The notes under the pieces: generated by a model
Told to the model about the DNA's origin: nothing
The model's input: the letters and a program-made list of their open reading frames with translations, nothing else
The model's database searches: none
Position numbers and translations under genes: made by a program
Shown: positions 1-7,288 of the stretch, piece after piece
Numbering within the stretch: the stretch's first letter is position 1
How the letters are laid out: each line of letters begins with the position of its first letter
Assembly (NCBI GenBank): GCA_003520365.1
Contig: DOUW01000357.1
Location: 1-14,128, forward strand
Source of the DNA: Massilia sp.
Lineage (GTDB): Bacteria; Pseudomonadota; Gammaproteobacteria; Burkholderiales; Burkholderiaceae_D
Reading direction: 5' to 3'
DNA: 14,128 bases

Positions 1-1100
1 TGGAGCCGGAATTCGAAGCCGCCTTCAGCGCGCGCCGCGCGCCTGCGCCGGCCGCCGAGCCAGCCTTCGACATGGCCGCCATAACCCAGATGATGCAGGC
101 CGCGGTCGCCCAGGCGCGCGAATCGGCCGCCGCCGAGATGAACGGCATGATGAGCGAGATCCGCGCCATGCGCGGCATGATGGAAAGCCAGCTGGCCGAG
201 CTGTCCTGGGGCAGCACCCAGCAGCGCGAGCCGCAGAAGGCCGTCGTGCTGCGCGAGATGCTGGCGGCCGGCTTCTCGGCGTCGCTGTCGCGCTACCTGA
301 TCGACAAGATGCCGGCCAACAAGGACGCCGCCGAGGCGATGCGCTGGATCAAGACCGTGCTGGCCCGTAACCTGACCACCATGGCCGACGAAGACTCGCT
401 GCTGGACAAGGGCGGCGTGTTCGCCCTGGTCGGCCCGACCGGCGTCGGCAAGACCACCACCACCGCCAAGCTGGCGGCGCGCTGCGTGATGCGCCACGGT
501 CCCGAGAAGCTCGCTTTGATCACCACCGACGCCTACCGTATCGGCGGCCACGAGCAGCTGCGCATCTATGGCAAGATCCTGGGCGTGATGGTGCACTCGG
601 TGAAGGACGAGGCCGACCTGCGCATTGCATTGAAAGAGCTCAGGAACAAGCACACCGTGCTGATCGACACCATCGGCATGTCGCAGCGCGACCAGATGGT
701 CACCGAGCAGGTGTCGATGCTGGCCGGCGCCGGCGCGGATGTGAAGCGCCTGCTGTGCCTGAACGCGACCGCCACCGGCGAGACCCTGAACGAAGTGGTG
801 CGCGCCTACCAGGGCAGCGGCCTGCACGGCTGCATCATGACCAAGCTTGACGAAGCCGCCTCGATCGGCAGCGTGCTCGACGTCGTGATCCGCCAGAAAC
901 TGAACCTGCATTACATCTCGAACGGCCAGCGCGTGCCGGAAGACCTGCACCTGGCCGACCGCGCCATGCTGGTCGACCGCGCCTTCCGCGGCCGCCGCGA
1001 CGCCGGCAACCAGTTCGACGACGCCGACCTGCCGCTGGTGATGGCGCATACCGGCAACGTCGCCGGCGACAGCAGCCTGCGCGGGGTGCGCCTTGGCTAG
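1..1100 (+). CDS. flhF: FlhF, SRP-type GTPase for flagellar placement (5' partial)
   Basis: FlhF is an SRP-family GTPase that marks the site of flagellum assembly at the cytoplasmic membrane. The frame is open from base 3, so the gene starts upstream of the window and about 365 C-terminal residues are visible. A Met- and Ala-rich helical stretch comes first (from about base 72), then the N domain (LREMLAAGFSASLSRYLI), then the G domain. The G domain has a P-loop GPTGVGKTTTTAK, the TTDAYRIGGHEQL segment, a DTIGMSQRD G3-like motif, TKLDEAASIG (G4) and a closing SNGQRVPEDLH. All GTPase motifs look intact. The stop codon overlaps the start of the next gene by 8 bases, which implies translational coupling. 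An internal ATG at 72 is not needed as a start because the frame runs through it. Identification is firm. The missing N-terminal B domain cannot be judged. Confidence 0.96.
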   Translation, partial: EPEFEAAFSARRAPAPAAEPAFDMAAITQMMQAAVAQARESAAAEMNGMMSEIRAMRGMMESQLAELSWGSTQQREPQKAVVLREMLAAGFSASLSRYLIDKMPANKDAAEAMRWIKTVLARNLTTMADEDSLLDKGGVFALVGPTGVGKTTTTAKLAARCVMRHGPEKLALITTDAYRIGGHEQLRIYGKILGVMVHSVKDEADLRIALKELRNKHTVLIDTIGMSQRDQMVTEQVSMLAGAGADVKRLLCLNATATGETLNEVVRAYQGSGLHGCIMTKLDEAASIGSVLDVVIRQKLNLHYISNGQRVPEDLHLADRAMLVDRAFRGRRDAGNQFDDADLPLVMAHTGNVAGDSSLRGVRLG

Positions 1101-1956
1101 TTTCGACTTCGACCAGGCCGAAGGCCTGCGCCGGATGCTGGCCGGGCCGAAGCCGCGCGTGGTGACGTTCCTCTCGGCCACGCCGAGCGACGACAAGGCC
1201 GCGATGCTGGTCAACCTGGGCGCCTCGCTGGCCCAGGCCGGCAACGAGGTGATGATCGTCGACGCCTGCCAACGCGAGTTGGGCGTCGCCCGCCACCTGG
1301 AGATGGAACGCCACGTCAGTTTGATGCAGGTGGCGCGCCAGGAGTGCGCGCTGAACCAGGTGGTCCAGCAGGCGCCGCAGGGTTTCCAGGTTGCCCTGCT
1401 GGCGCGCGACGGCGTCGTGCCGCGTACCGGAAGCGATGAGCAACGCCGCCTGGCGAAGGCCTTCGACGTCATGGTGAAAGGGCAGGGCGGCATCGTCATC
1501 GTCGACGGCGAACTGAACCGCGAAGGCGGCTTCGCCGTGCCGATGCTGGCCGATTCCGAAATCGTGGTGCAGGTCTCGAACAGCGCCACCTCGATCACCA
1601 ACGCCTATGCGCTGATCAAGCGCCTGGCCCAGGAGTTCGGGCGCCGTCCTTTCGGCATCCTGGTCACCGGAGCCACCGAGGCTGAGGCCAAGGTGGTTTA
1701 CGATAATATGGCATCGGCGGCAAGTCGTTACCTTGCAGTAACCTTGAGTTCCATGGGCTCGGTGCCGGCCGACGAATACCTGCACCGCGCGGCCCGCCTC
1801 GGGCGCACCGTGGTCGACGCCTTCCCGCTGGCCGGGGCGTCGGTGGCGTTCCGCCGGCTCGCCGGGCGCTTCGCCTTGCCGGGCATGGCCCAAGTGGGGC
1901 GCCACGGCGGCGGCGCTGGTTTTGACGCCGGTTTCAATGTACGCGTCGGCTCTTAA
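1093..1956 (+). CDS. flhG: FlhG/FleN-like MinD-family protein with degenerate P-loop
   Basis: FlhG (FleN, YlxH) controls flagellar number and stimulates the FlhF GTPase. This 287-residue protein starts at a TTG (1093) inside the end of flhF, with a GGGG-type ribosome site at 1083-1086. Residues 7-13 (DQAEGLR) match the N-terminal DQAxxLR activator motif by which FlhG stimulates FlhF. A MinD-like fold follows: a beta strand VVTFLS, then NLGASLAQAGNEVMIVDA, then a Walker-B-like strand GIVIVDGE at about 133-140. The usual KGGVGKT P-loop is replaced by SATPSDDKAA (28-37). This keeps at most one lysine and loses the glycines and the hydroxyl residue after the lysine. VDGE also replaces the usual IDTGAG. 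Position, length and activator motif make an FlhG role likely. ATP binding is doubtful. The gene lies between flhF and fliA, the standard place for flhG. Confidence 0.85.
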   Translation: MASFDFDQAEGLRRMLAGPKPRVVTFLSATPSDDKAAMLVNLGASLAQAGNEVMIVDACQRELGVARHLEMERHVSLMQVARQECALNQVVQQAPQGFQVALLARDGVVPRTGSDEQRRLAKAFDVMVKGQGGIVIVDGELNREGGFAVPMLADSEIVVQVSNSATSITNAYALIKRLAQEFGRRPFGILVTGATEAEAKVVYDNMASAASRYLAVTLSSMGSVPADEYLHRAARLGRTVVDAFPLAGASVAFRRLAGRFALPGMAQVGRHGGGAGFDAGFNVRVGS

Positions 1957-1971
1957 GAAAAAAGCACAAGC

Positions 1972-2700
1972 ATGTATACCGTCAAAGGGAAAGCGGACAA
2001 GAATCACTTGCTCACCCAGCACCAGCCGCTGGTCAAGCGCCTGGCGCACCAGATGAAGGCCAAGCTGCCGCCCTCGGTCGAGGTCGACGACCTGATCCAG
2101 GCCGGCATGATGGGCCTGCTCGACGCCATCAACCGCTACGAGGACAACCACGGGGCCCAGTTCGAGACCTATGCCGTGCTGCGCATCCGCGGCGCGATGG
2201 TCGACGAATTGCGCGCCAACGACTGGATGCCGCGCAGCACCCGCCAGAACATGAAGAAAGTGGAGACCGCCATGACCACGCTGCAGCAACGCCTGGGCCG
2301 CCCGCCGAGCGAATCGGAAGTCGCAAAATCGCTCAACCTGCCGCTCGAGGATTACCAGGACATGCTGTTCGAAGGCGGCGGCCACCAGCTGGTCTACTAC
2401 GAGGACTTCCACGAGGACGACGGCAACGACAGCTTCCTCGACCGGTACGCGGTCGACGACTCCGACCCGCTGCGCGCGCTGCTCGACACCGACTTCCGCT
2501 CGGCCGTGATCGAGGCGATCGACAACCTGCCGCCGCGCGAGAAGATCCTGATGGGCCTCTATTACGAGGAAGAGCTGAACCTGAAGGAAATCGGCGCCGT
2601 CCTCGGCGTCTCCGAATCGCGCGTGTCGCAGCTGCACACGCAAGCCGTGGCGCGCCTGCGTGCCTCGTTGCGGGAGAGACTGTGGACTTCGCCAGCCTGA
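1972..2700 (+). CDS. fliA: FliA, flagellar sigma-28 factor
   Basis: This is the RNA polymerase sigma factor for late flagellar genes (filament, motor, chemotaxis), held inactive by FlgM until the hook is finished. The 242-residue length is normal for FliA. Region 2 is recognisable at about 18-95: HQPLVKRLAHQM, VDDLIQAGMMGLLDAINRY, and FETYAVLRIRGAMVDELR followed by DWMPRSTR. Region 3 covers about 97-130. Region 4, with its helix-turn-helix, is at about 185-235 (NLPPREKILMGLYYEEELNLKEIG, then GVSESRVSQLHTQA). The ATG at 1972 follows the flhG stop by 15 bases that are purine-rich (GAAAAAAG) but lack a strong Shine-Dalgarno core. The 3' end overlaps motC by 19 bases. The cognate anti-sigma gene flgM and a matching promoter are at the far end of this window. 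Confidence 0.98.
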   Translation: MYTVKGKADKNHLLTQHQPLVKRLAHQMKAKLPPSVEVDDLIQAGMMGLLDAINRYEDNHGAQFETYAVLRIRGAMVDELRANDWMPRSTRQNMKKVETAMTTLQQRLGRPPSESEVAKSLNLPLEDYQDMLFEGGGHQLVYYEDFHEDDGNDSFLDRYAVDDSDPLRALLDTDFRSAVIEAIDNLPPREKILMGLYYEEELNLKEIGAVLGVSESRVSQLHTQAVARLRASLRERLWTSPA

Positions 2701-3425
2701 TCGGCCTGGCGCTGGCGCTGGCCGGCCTGTTCGTCGGGCACACGCTCGACGGCGGCCGCTTCGCCTCGCTGTTCCAGCCGGCCGCCTTCGCCATTGTTGT
2801 CGTCGGCACCTTCGGCGCGGTGCTGCTGCAGTCCGAAGCGCGCAGCTTCCGGCGCGGCATGCGCATGCTGCGCTGGGTGTTCTTCCCGCCGCGCAGCCAA
2901 CGCCAGCCGCTGGCCAGCGCGATCACGTTGTGGAGCCTGACGGCGCGGCGCGACGGCCTGCTCTCGCTCGAGCAGTACATGGGCACCAAGGATCCGTTCA
3001 TTCAGAAGGGCCTGCGCCTGGTGGTGGACGGCATCCAGCCCGAGAAGCTGCGCAACCTGCTGGAAACCGAGATCAACGCCTTCGAATTCGCCGAGCGCCA
3101 GGCCGCGCGCATCTGGGAATCGGCCGCCGGCTACGCGCCGACCATCGGCATCCTGGGCGCGGTGCTGGGCCTGATCCACGTGATGGAAAACCTGTCCGAT
3201 CCTTCCCGGCTCGGCTCGGGCATCGCGGTGGCCTTCGTGTCGACCGTGTACGGCGTCGGCCTGGCGAATTTGTTCTTCCTCCCGGTCGGCAACAAGCTGA
3301 AGGCCATCGTCGCCGACCAGGTGGCGCAGTACGAGATCCTCACCGAGGTCTTCCACGACCTGGCCAGCGGCAACCACACCCGTGTGGTGGAAGAGCGCGT
3401 GGCCAGCCTGCTGGCGAAGCGCTGA
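2682..3425 (+). CDS. motC: MotC-type flagellar stator subunit (MotA/PomA family)
   Basis: This is the proton-channel subunit of a flagellar stator, an inner-membrane protein of the MotA family that pushes on FliG. The start is GTG at 2682, preceded by GGGAGA, inside the last codons of fliA (19-base overlap). The 247 residues contain four predicted membrane segments at about 3-20, 34-50, 152-170 and 182-203. Between the second and third lies a large cytoplasmic loop carrying charged residues (R89, R90, E97) where MotA has its rotor-contact charges. The strongest family signature is AAGYAPTIGILGAVLGLIHV, followed by GSGIAVAFVSTVYGVGLANL. This resembles the MotC branch (Pseudomonas MotC/MotD) more than MotA of the enteric MotA/MotB pair. 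It is followed after one base by motD, its partner. Confidence 0.93.
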   Translation: MDFASLIGLALALAGLFVGHTLDGGRFASLFQPAAFAIVVVGTFGAVLLQSEARSFRRGMRMLRWVFFPPRSQRQPLASAITLWSLTARRDGLLSLEQYMGTKDPFIQKGLRLVVDGIQPEKLRNLLETEINAFEFAERQAARIWESAAGYAPTIGILGAVLGLIHVMENLSDPSRLGSGIAVAFVSTVYGVGLANLFFLPVGNKLKAIVADQVAQYEILTEVFHDLASGNHTRVVEERVASLLAKR

Positions 3426-3426
3426 C

Positions 3427-4161
3427 ATGGCGCGCAAACGCTACGACGATGCGCAGCCGCATGGCGAGGACCGTGACCGCTGGTTGATTTCCTACGCCGA
3501 CCTGATCACGCTGCTGTTCGCCTTCTTCGTCGTGATGTACGCCATCTCCATCGTCAACGAGGGCAAGTACAAGGTGCTCTCCGACGCCCTGGGCAGCGCC
3601 TTCGGCGGCAATCCGCAGACCCCGCAGGCCAGCAGCACGCTCGAGCCGTTACCGCTGTCGGGCATCATCGCGCGCAAGCGGGCGGAGGCGGCCAGGCGTG
3701 ACCGCGAACGCATGAATACCCTGGCGCGCGACCTGGGCGCTTCGCTGGCGCCGCTGGTCGAATCGGGCAAGGTGCGCGTGGTGCAGACCGCGCGCGGCGT
3801 CAGTGTCGAGATCAGCGAGAGCGTGCTGTTCGCGCAGGGCCAGGCGGCGCTGGGCGAGGCATCGCGCGCGACGCTGGGCGTGGTCGCCGGCCTGCTGAAG
3901 GACGATCCGCATGCGATCGAGGTTGAGGGGCATACCGACAACGTGCCGATCGCCAATCCGTTGTTTCCATCGAACTGGGAACTCTCGGCCGTGCGCGCCA
4001 GCAGCGTGGTGCGGCTCTTTATCGAGAATGGCATTGCCCCGGCGCGCCTGACAGCGGTCGGGCATGGCGAGAACCGGCCGGTGGCGTCGAACGATGACGA
4101 GGCGGGCAGGGCGCGTAATCGGCGGGTGGCGGTGACGATCCTGGCGGCGAAGCCGGAGTGA
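3427..4161 (+). CDS. motD: MotD-type stator subunit (MotB/OmpA family)
   Basis: This is the peptidoglycan-anchoring stator subunit that pairs with MotC. The ATG at 3427 lies one base after the motC stop. Longer in-frame starts would run into motC and are less likely. The 244-residue protein has a short charged cytoplasmic N terminus and one membrane helix at about 20-45 in the motif RWLISYADLITLLFAFFVVM. Asp25 there is the expected proton-binding residue. A linker follows, then a periplasmic OmpA-like domain at about 140-240, with EVEGHTDNVPI, NWELSAVRASSVV, GHGENRPVASN and ARNRRV, the residues that grip peptidoglycan. This is the last gene of the flhF-flhG-fliA-motC-motD run. A hairpin and REP-like palindromes follow. 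Confidence 0.95.
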   Translation: MARKRYDDAQPHGEDRDRWLISYADLITLLFAFFVVMYAISIVNEGKYKVLSDALGSAFGGNPQTPQASSTLEPLPLSGIIARKRAEAARRDRERMNTLARDLGASLAPLVESGKVRVVQTARGVSVEISESVLFAQGQAALGEASRATLGVVAGLLKDDPHAIEVEGHTDNVPIANPLFPSNWELSAVRASSVVRLFIENGIAPARLTAVGHGENRPVASNDDEAGRARNRRVAVTILAAKPE

Positions 4162-4186
4162 AAGAAAATTTCAGTTTGTTGGTTCC

Positions 4187-4205
4187 GATGAAATAATCTT
4201 TCATC
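4187..4205 (+). terminator. possible weak hairpin terminator after motD
   Basis: GATGAAA (4187-4193) and TTTCATC (4199-4205) form a 7-bp stem with a 5-base loop, 26 bases after the motD stop. The stem is AT-rich and no T-run follows, so it is weak as an intrinsic terminator. The GC-rich palindromes immediately downstream may do the work instead. Confidence 0.3.
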
Positions 4206-4218
4206 AGGCATTCTATAC

Positions 4219-4282
4219 GGTGGGGTCAAGACCCCACCCTACGGGTAACAGGTTGCGTAGGGTGGGGTCTCGACCCCACGCG
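4219..4282. repeat. inverted pair of REP-like palindromes
   Basis: Two hairpins lie head to head. The first is GGTGGGGTC-AA-GACCCCACC (4219-4238) followed by CTACG. The second is CGTAGG followed by GTGGGGTC-TC-GACCCCAC (about 4256-4279) and a CGCG tail. The 24-base unit 4220-4243 is almost the exact reverse complement of 4256-4279, separated by 12 bases. This gives two small stems nested in one large inverted repeat, as in paired REP (BIME/REPIN-like) elements. A third, single copy is at about 7368-7394. Possible roles are transcription termination or mRNA 3'-end protection after motD. No RAYT transposase gene is visible in the window. Confidence 0.8.
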
Positions 4283-4381
4283 ATCACCCTTCGCTACCAC
4301 GGAACGTCAAACCCACCCCCGCCCCTTGGCATTTCCGGCTCCCGCCCGCACAATGGAATCACACAAGCATATGGAGCACCC

Positions 4382-4885
4382 ATGCAACGCCGACCCTTCC
4401 TGCTGACCGCCCTAACTGCGCTGACCGCGGCCAGCTTCCTGCCCGCACTCGCGGGCGCCGCCCCCGGAGACCCCCAAGTGGCAGTCCGAAACAAGATCGA
4501 AGTCGAATCCGTGAACGGCCGCGCGCTGGTGCACCTGACGGTGTACAACTACGGCAAGCAGACCATCTGGGTCCCGCGCGAAATGGCGGAAGAAAAGGAA
4601 CTGAGCGGACGCCGCTTCGACGTGCGCGCCTTCGACGGCCGGCCGCTCGACTACACCGGCAAGATGGTGAAGCGCGCGGCGCTGACGGCGGACGATTACG
4701 TGCCGGTCGCGCCGGGCAAGGAAGTGAAGAACACGATCGACATCACGCCCTCGTACGCCTTCGTGGCAGGCCGTCACAGCTACCAGATCGGCTATGACGG
4801 CCCTTACCTGGCCGATGTGAAGCAGCTCGACAAGCCGTCGCAAAGCCCCGCGCGGCCGCTGACCTTCATCCACATCGGCAAATAA
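4382..4885 (+). CDS. exported single-domain protein matching the N-terminal domain of the adjacent M35 peptidases
   Basis: The start is ATG 4382 with GGAG at 4373-4376. An in-frame upstream extension would run through the REP palindrome and lacks a signal peptide at its front. The 167-residue protein begins with MQRRPFLLTALTALTAASF and has a likely AGA-A type cleavage site near residue 26. The RRPFL could be a Tat-type twin arginine or simply a basic Sec n-region. The mature part is a predicted beta-sandwich. Residues about 79-139 (FDVRAFDGRPLDYTG, then VKRAALTADDY, then APGK) align with residues 77-134 of the neighbouring peptidase (FDITRDGQKVIYTG, then VKRAKPTAADY, then KPGA). It has no HExxH or other catalytic motif. 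It is convergent with the peptidase genes, with 16 bases between the stop codons. It could be a free-standing prodomain, inhibitor or chaperone. The function is unknown and the homology is my reading by eye. Confidence 0.8.
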   Translation: MQRRPFLLTALTALTAASFLPALAGAAPGDPQVAVRNKIEVESVNGRALVHLTVYNYGKQTIWVPREMAEEKELSGRRFDVRAFDGRPLDYTGKMVKRAALTADDYVPVAPGKEVKNTIDITPSYAFVAGRHSYQIGYDGPYLADVKQLDKPSQSPARPLTFIHIGK

Positions 4886-4902
4886 TCGGCAAATTAGCCG
4901 AT
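4885..4902. terminator. small hairpin between convergent genes
   Basis: ATCGGC (4885-4890) and GCCGAT (4897-4902) form a 6-bp stem with a 6-base A/T-rich loop exactly between two convergent stop codons. It could act as a weak terminator in both directions. There is no long T-run on either side. Confidence 0.3.
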
Positions 4903-6008
4903 CAATTCAACGCCGGGGTGTTCTCGGCGAAGTATTCGTGCGAGTCGGCGTTGTCGACGGCCAGCGACGGATTGCTGATCGCCAGGCTGGCCGCGCCGCT
5001 CTGGCCATACACGTGGTCGTCGGTGCCGGCGACGACGTTGAAGTGGCTCATCTCGTGCACCAGGGTGCCGCCCTTCGAATCGGTGCCGGTCAGCGGCGCG
5101 TTCCAGAAGGCGCGGCAGACGTAGATGCGGTAGGGCTGGGTCGGATACACGTAGGCGTAGGCGCTGTCGTTGCAGCCGCAGTCGACCACCACGTTCTGGT
5201 TGTCGAACGCGCTCTTGATCGCGTTGAAGTGCGAGCGCACGGTCGAGACTCGGCTCGAGGTCGCGGTGCCGAACCACTTGGTGTAGCGCGGCCCCATCGT
5301 GGTCTTGGCCATGTAGGTGACCGAGCCGTTGCTCATGGTCTTGGCGGTCGAGATCGCCGAGGCGATGGTCGACTGCTGCGAGGCGGTGCAGTTCGCGTAG
5401 CTGGTCGCGGCCGCGGTCACGGTGCCGCCCTGCTGCTTGAGCGCTTCCAGGATCGGCGAGGCCGCGCCGCGCGGCAGGCGGCCCTCGATGTAGAGCGCAG
5501 CGGCATCCGATTGCAGCTCGCCGATCTCGGCGCCGCCGGCGGCCGCGCTGACCTCGCCGCCGAGACGGCCCTTGTTGCCCAGGAACAGATCCGGCGAAGC
5601 GGTGCGGTAGCGGATCGCGTAGTCGCCCGTCACGCTCATGTCGTACAGGGCCGACAGTTCCACTTTCACCGTGTGCGAGGCGCCCGGCTTGAGCAGGTAG
5701 TAGTCGGCCGCGGTCGGCTTGGCGCGCTTGACCAGGGCGCCGGTGTAGATCACTTTCTGGCCGTCGCGGGTGATGTCGAACAGCGGCGCGCTCAGGCCCT
5801 CGAACGGGGTGCGCGACTTCAGCACATACTGCGGGCTGTTCGAGGTGTTCGTGATCGTCACCTTGACCACCACGTCGTCGCTCGCGCCGAGCATGTTTTT
5901 CTCGGGCGTGACCGAGACCTTCACGCCATTCGACCCCGCCTGCGCGCCAAAGGCCACGCCCAGTGCCGCGATACCGACTGCCGACTTCAGGATGCTGTTC
6001 CAGCTCAT
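4902..6008 (-). CDS. secreted M35-type (aspzincin) zinc metallopeptidase, copy 1
   Basis: This is a predicted exported endopeptidase of the deuterolysin/peptidyl-Lys metallopeptidase family (M35). I chose ATG 6008 because GGAG lies 7 bases upstream and a clean signal peptide follows (MSWNSILKSAVGIAALGVAF, cleavage after AQA at 24). A start at 6041 would add 11 residues before the signal. The protein has 368 residues: signal peptide, a beta-sandwich N domain (about 28-135), a linker (about 136-200), then the catalytic domain. Key residues are HEMSH at 318-322 and GTDDHVYG at 328-335, which gives zinc ligands His318, His322 and Asp331 with Glu319 as catalytic base. They are followed by NADSHEYFAEN near the C terminus. 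Paired cysteines (VDCGC, YVCRAFW, NCTAS) suggest disulfides. It is a tandem paralogue of the next gene. Substrate preference cannot be read from sequence. Confidence 0.93.
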   Translation of the reverse strand: MSWNSILKSAVGIAALGVAFGAQAGSNGVKVSVTPEKNMLGASDDVVVKVTITNTSNSPQYVLKSRTPFEGLSAPLFDITRDGQKVIYTGALVKRAKPTAADYYLLKPGASHTVKVELSALYDMSVTGDYAIRYRTASPDLFLGNKGRLGGEVSAAAGGAEIGELQSDAAALYIEGRLPRGAASPILEALKQQGGTVTAAATSYANCTASQQSTIASAISTAKTMSNGSVTYMAKTTMGPRYTKWFGTATSSRVSTVRSHFNAIKSAFDNQNVVVDCGCNDSAYAYVYPTQPYRIYVCRAFWNAPLTGTDSKGGTLVHEMSHFNVVAGTDDHVYGQSGAASLAISNPSLAVDNADSHEYFAENTPALN

Positions 6009-6019
6009 GTTTGCTCTCC

Positions 6020-6112
6020 GTATGTAAGTTGTCATGGCCAAGGTACGGCCTTGTTATTGACGAGTTCTCGCAGAAAGCTTGATCTCAATCTAACGAAAAC
6101 TCACTTACATAC
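6020..6112. promoter_or_regulatory. separated inverted repeat in the peptidase upstream region
   Basis: GTATGTAAG at 6020-6028 is repeated as its exact reverse complement CTTACATAC at 6104-6112, in the 230-base gap between the two peptidase genes and just upstream of the copy-1 ribosome site. The 75-base spacing would suit a pair of operator half-sites or a long leader stem. No convincing -35/-10 pair is evident, so this is only a candidate control element. Confidence 0.3.
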
Positions 6113-6238
6113 TGAACATTTCATGAGCCGGCAGCAATGCGCATCGAATAGTGCGCAGCTTCTTTGCGCAAGACTAATAGATGTGCAGGTTTTTCAATCT
6201 TTCGCTGGATTTTGCCACCCAGCCGTGTTAGGCACCTT

Positions 6239-7288
6239 TCATTGCAGGGGCGGCGTGTTCTCCCCGAAGTACTCGTGCGAGTCGGCATTGTTGATCGCCC
6301 GCTGCGGCGCGGTGCGCGCCAGCTCGGCCGCGCCGCTCTGGCCGTAGACGTGGTCGTCGGTGCCGGCCACCACGTCGAAATGGCTCATCTCGTGCAGCAG
6401 GGTGCCGCCCATCGAATCGGTGCCGGTTAGCGGCGCGCTCCAGAAGGCCCGGCAGACATAGATGTTGTAGGGCTGCCCCGGGTAGACGTAGGCGAAATAC
6501 GGCTCGTCGCAGCCGCAGTCGACCTTCACCGGCTTGGTCTCGAAGGCGTTCTTGATGGCCGTGAAATTGTTCGTGGCCGTGGTCACGCGCGCCGCCTCGT
6601 GCGTGCCGAACCAGTTCACGTAGCGCGGACCCTGCTGCTTGCGGCTGGTCAGGTATTCCACGCCATCGGTGGCCATCGCGGTGCCGGCGGCAAAGGCGTT
6701 CGTGATCGAGGCCTGCTGGGCGTTCGAGCACTGGCTGAAGCTCAGGCCGGCCGGGCCGCTGGGCGCGGCCAGGCTAGGCGTGACGATACCTCGCGGCAGG
6801 CGGCCCTCGATCCAGATCGCCGCCGGATTCGACGCGATGTCGCCGACCACGATGTCGGCCCCCGCCTTGGCGCTGGGCGCGGCATTGCTGGTGTGGTAGC
6901 GCACCGAATAAGCGCCCGTGACCTGCATCTCGTACAGCTTCGACAGCTCGACGCGGGCGCTGCGCGATTCGCCCGGTGCCAGCACGATGTAATCCGCTTC
7001 GGTCGGAGCCGCGCGCTTCACGTGACGGCCGAGATAGCGCACCGGCAGCCCGTCGCGCGTGATCTGGAACAGCGCGTGCTCCGCCGGCACGAAGGGCGTG
7101 CGCCACTTCAGCAGGCGCTGGGGCGTGCTGCCGGTGTTGGTCAGGGTAACGGTGACGTTGACGTCGTCGCCCTTGCCGAGCGCCGGCTGGTCGGGCGTGA
7201 CGGTAACGGCGATCTCGCCGAGAGCATGGGCGGGCAGGGCGCAGGCCAGCAGCAGGGCGGCAGCGGTGTAAAGGGCAGGGCGTCGCAT
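6239..7288 (-). CDS. secreted M35-type (aspzincin) zinc metallopeptidase, copy 2
   Basis: This is the second exported M35-family endopeptidase. The ATG at 7288 has a strong GGAGGAA ribosome site. Its 349 residues comprise a signal peptide (MRRPALYTAAALLLACALPA, cleavage after AHA), a beta-sandwich N domain at about 25-132 (FQITRDGLPVRYLG, then VKRAAPTEADY), a shorter linker than copy 1, and the catalytic domain. HEMSH is at 299-303 and GTDDHVYG at 309-316, so the predicted zinc ligands are His299, His303 and Asp312, with Glu300 as base. The NADSHEYFGEN motif and the cysteine pattern (VDCGC, YVCRAFW) are shared with copy 1. The last 90 or so residues of the two proteins are nearly the same, while the N domains and linkers have diverged. 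This fits an old tandem duplication. The 230-base gap to copy 1 suggests separate promoters. Confidence 0.93.
   Translation of the reverse strand: MRRPALYTAAALLLACALPAHALGEIAVTVTPDQPALGKGDDVNVTVTLTNTGSTPQRLLKWRTPFVPAEHALFQITRDGLPVRYLGRHVKRAAPTEADYIVLAPGESRSARVELSKLYEMQVTGAYSVRYHTSNAAPSAKAGADIVVGDIASNPAAIWIEGRLPRGIVTPSLAAPSGPAGLSFSQCSNAQQASITNAFAAGTAMATDGVEYLTSRKQQGPRYVNWFGTHEAARVTTATNNFTAIKNAFETKPVKVDCGCDEPYFAYVYPGQPYNIYVCRAFWSAPLTGTDSMGGTLLHEMSHFDVVAGTDDHVYGQSGAAELARTAPQRAINNADSHEYFGENTPPLQ

Noticed and set aside
835..2643. A 602-residue open frame on the minus strand opposite flhF, flhG and fliA
   Set aside because: It is antisense to three well-supported genes. The product is His/Arg/Val/Gln-rich low-quality sequence with no family signature, as expected for the shadow of GC-rich codons.
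4938..6347. A 469-residue plus-strand open frame opposite peptidase copy 1
   Set aside because: It is antisense to the HEMSH/GTDDHVYG gene and runs through the intergenic gap into copy 2, typical of a shadow frame.
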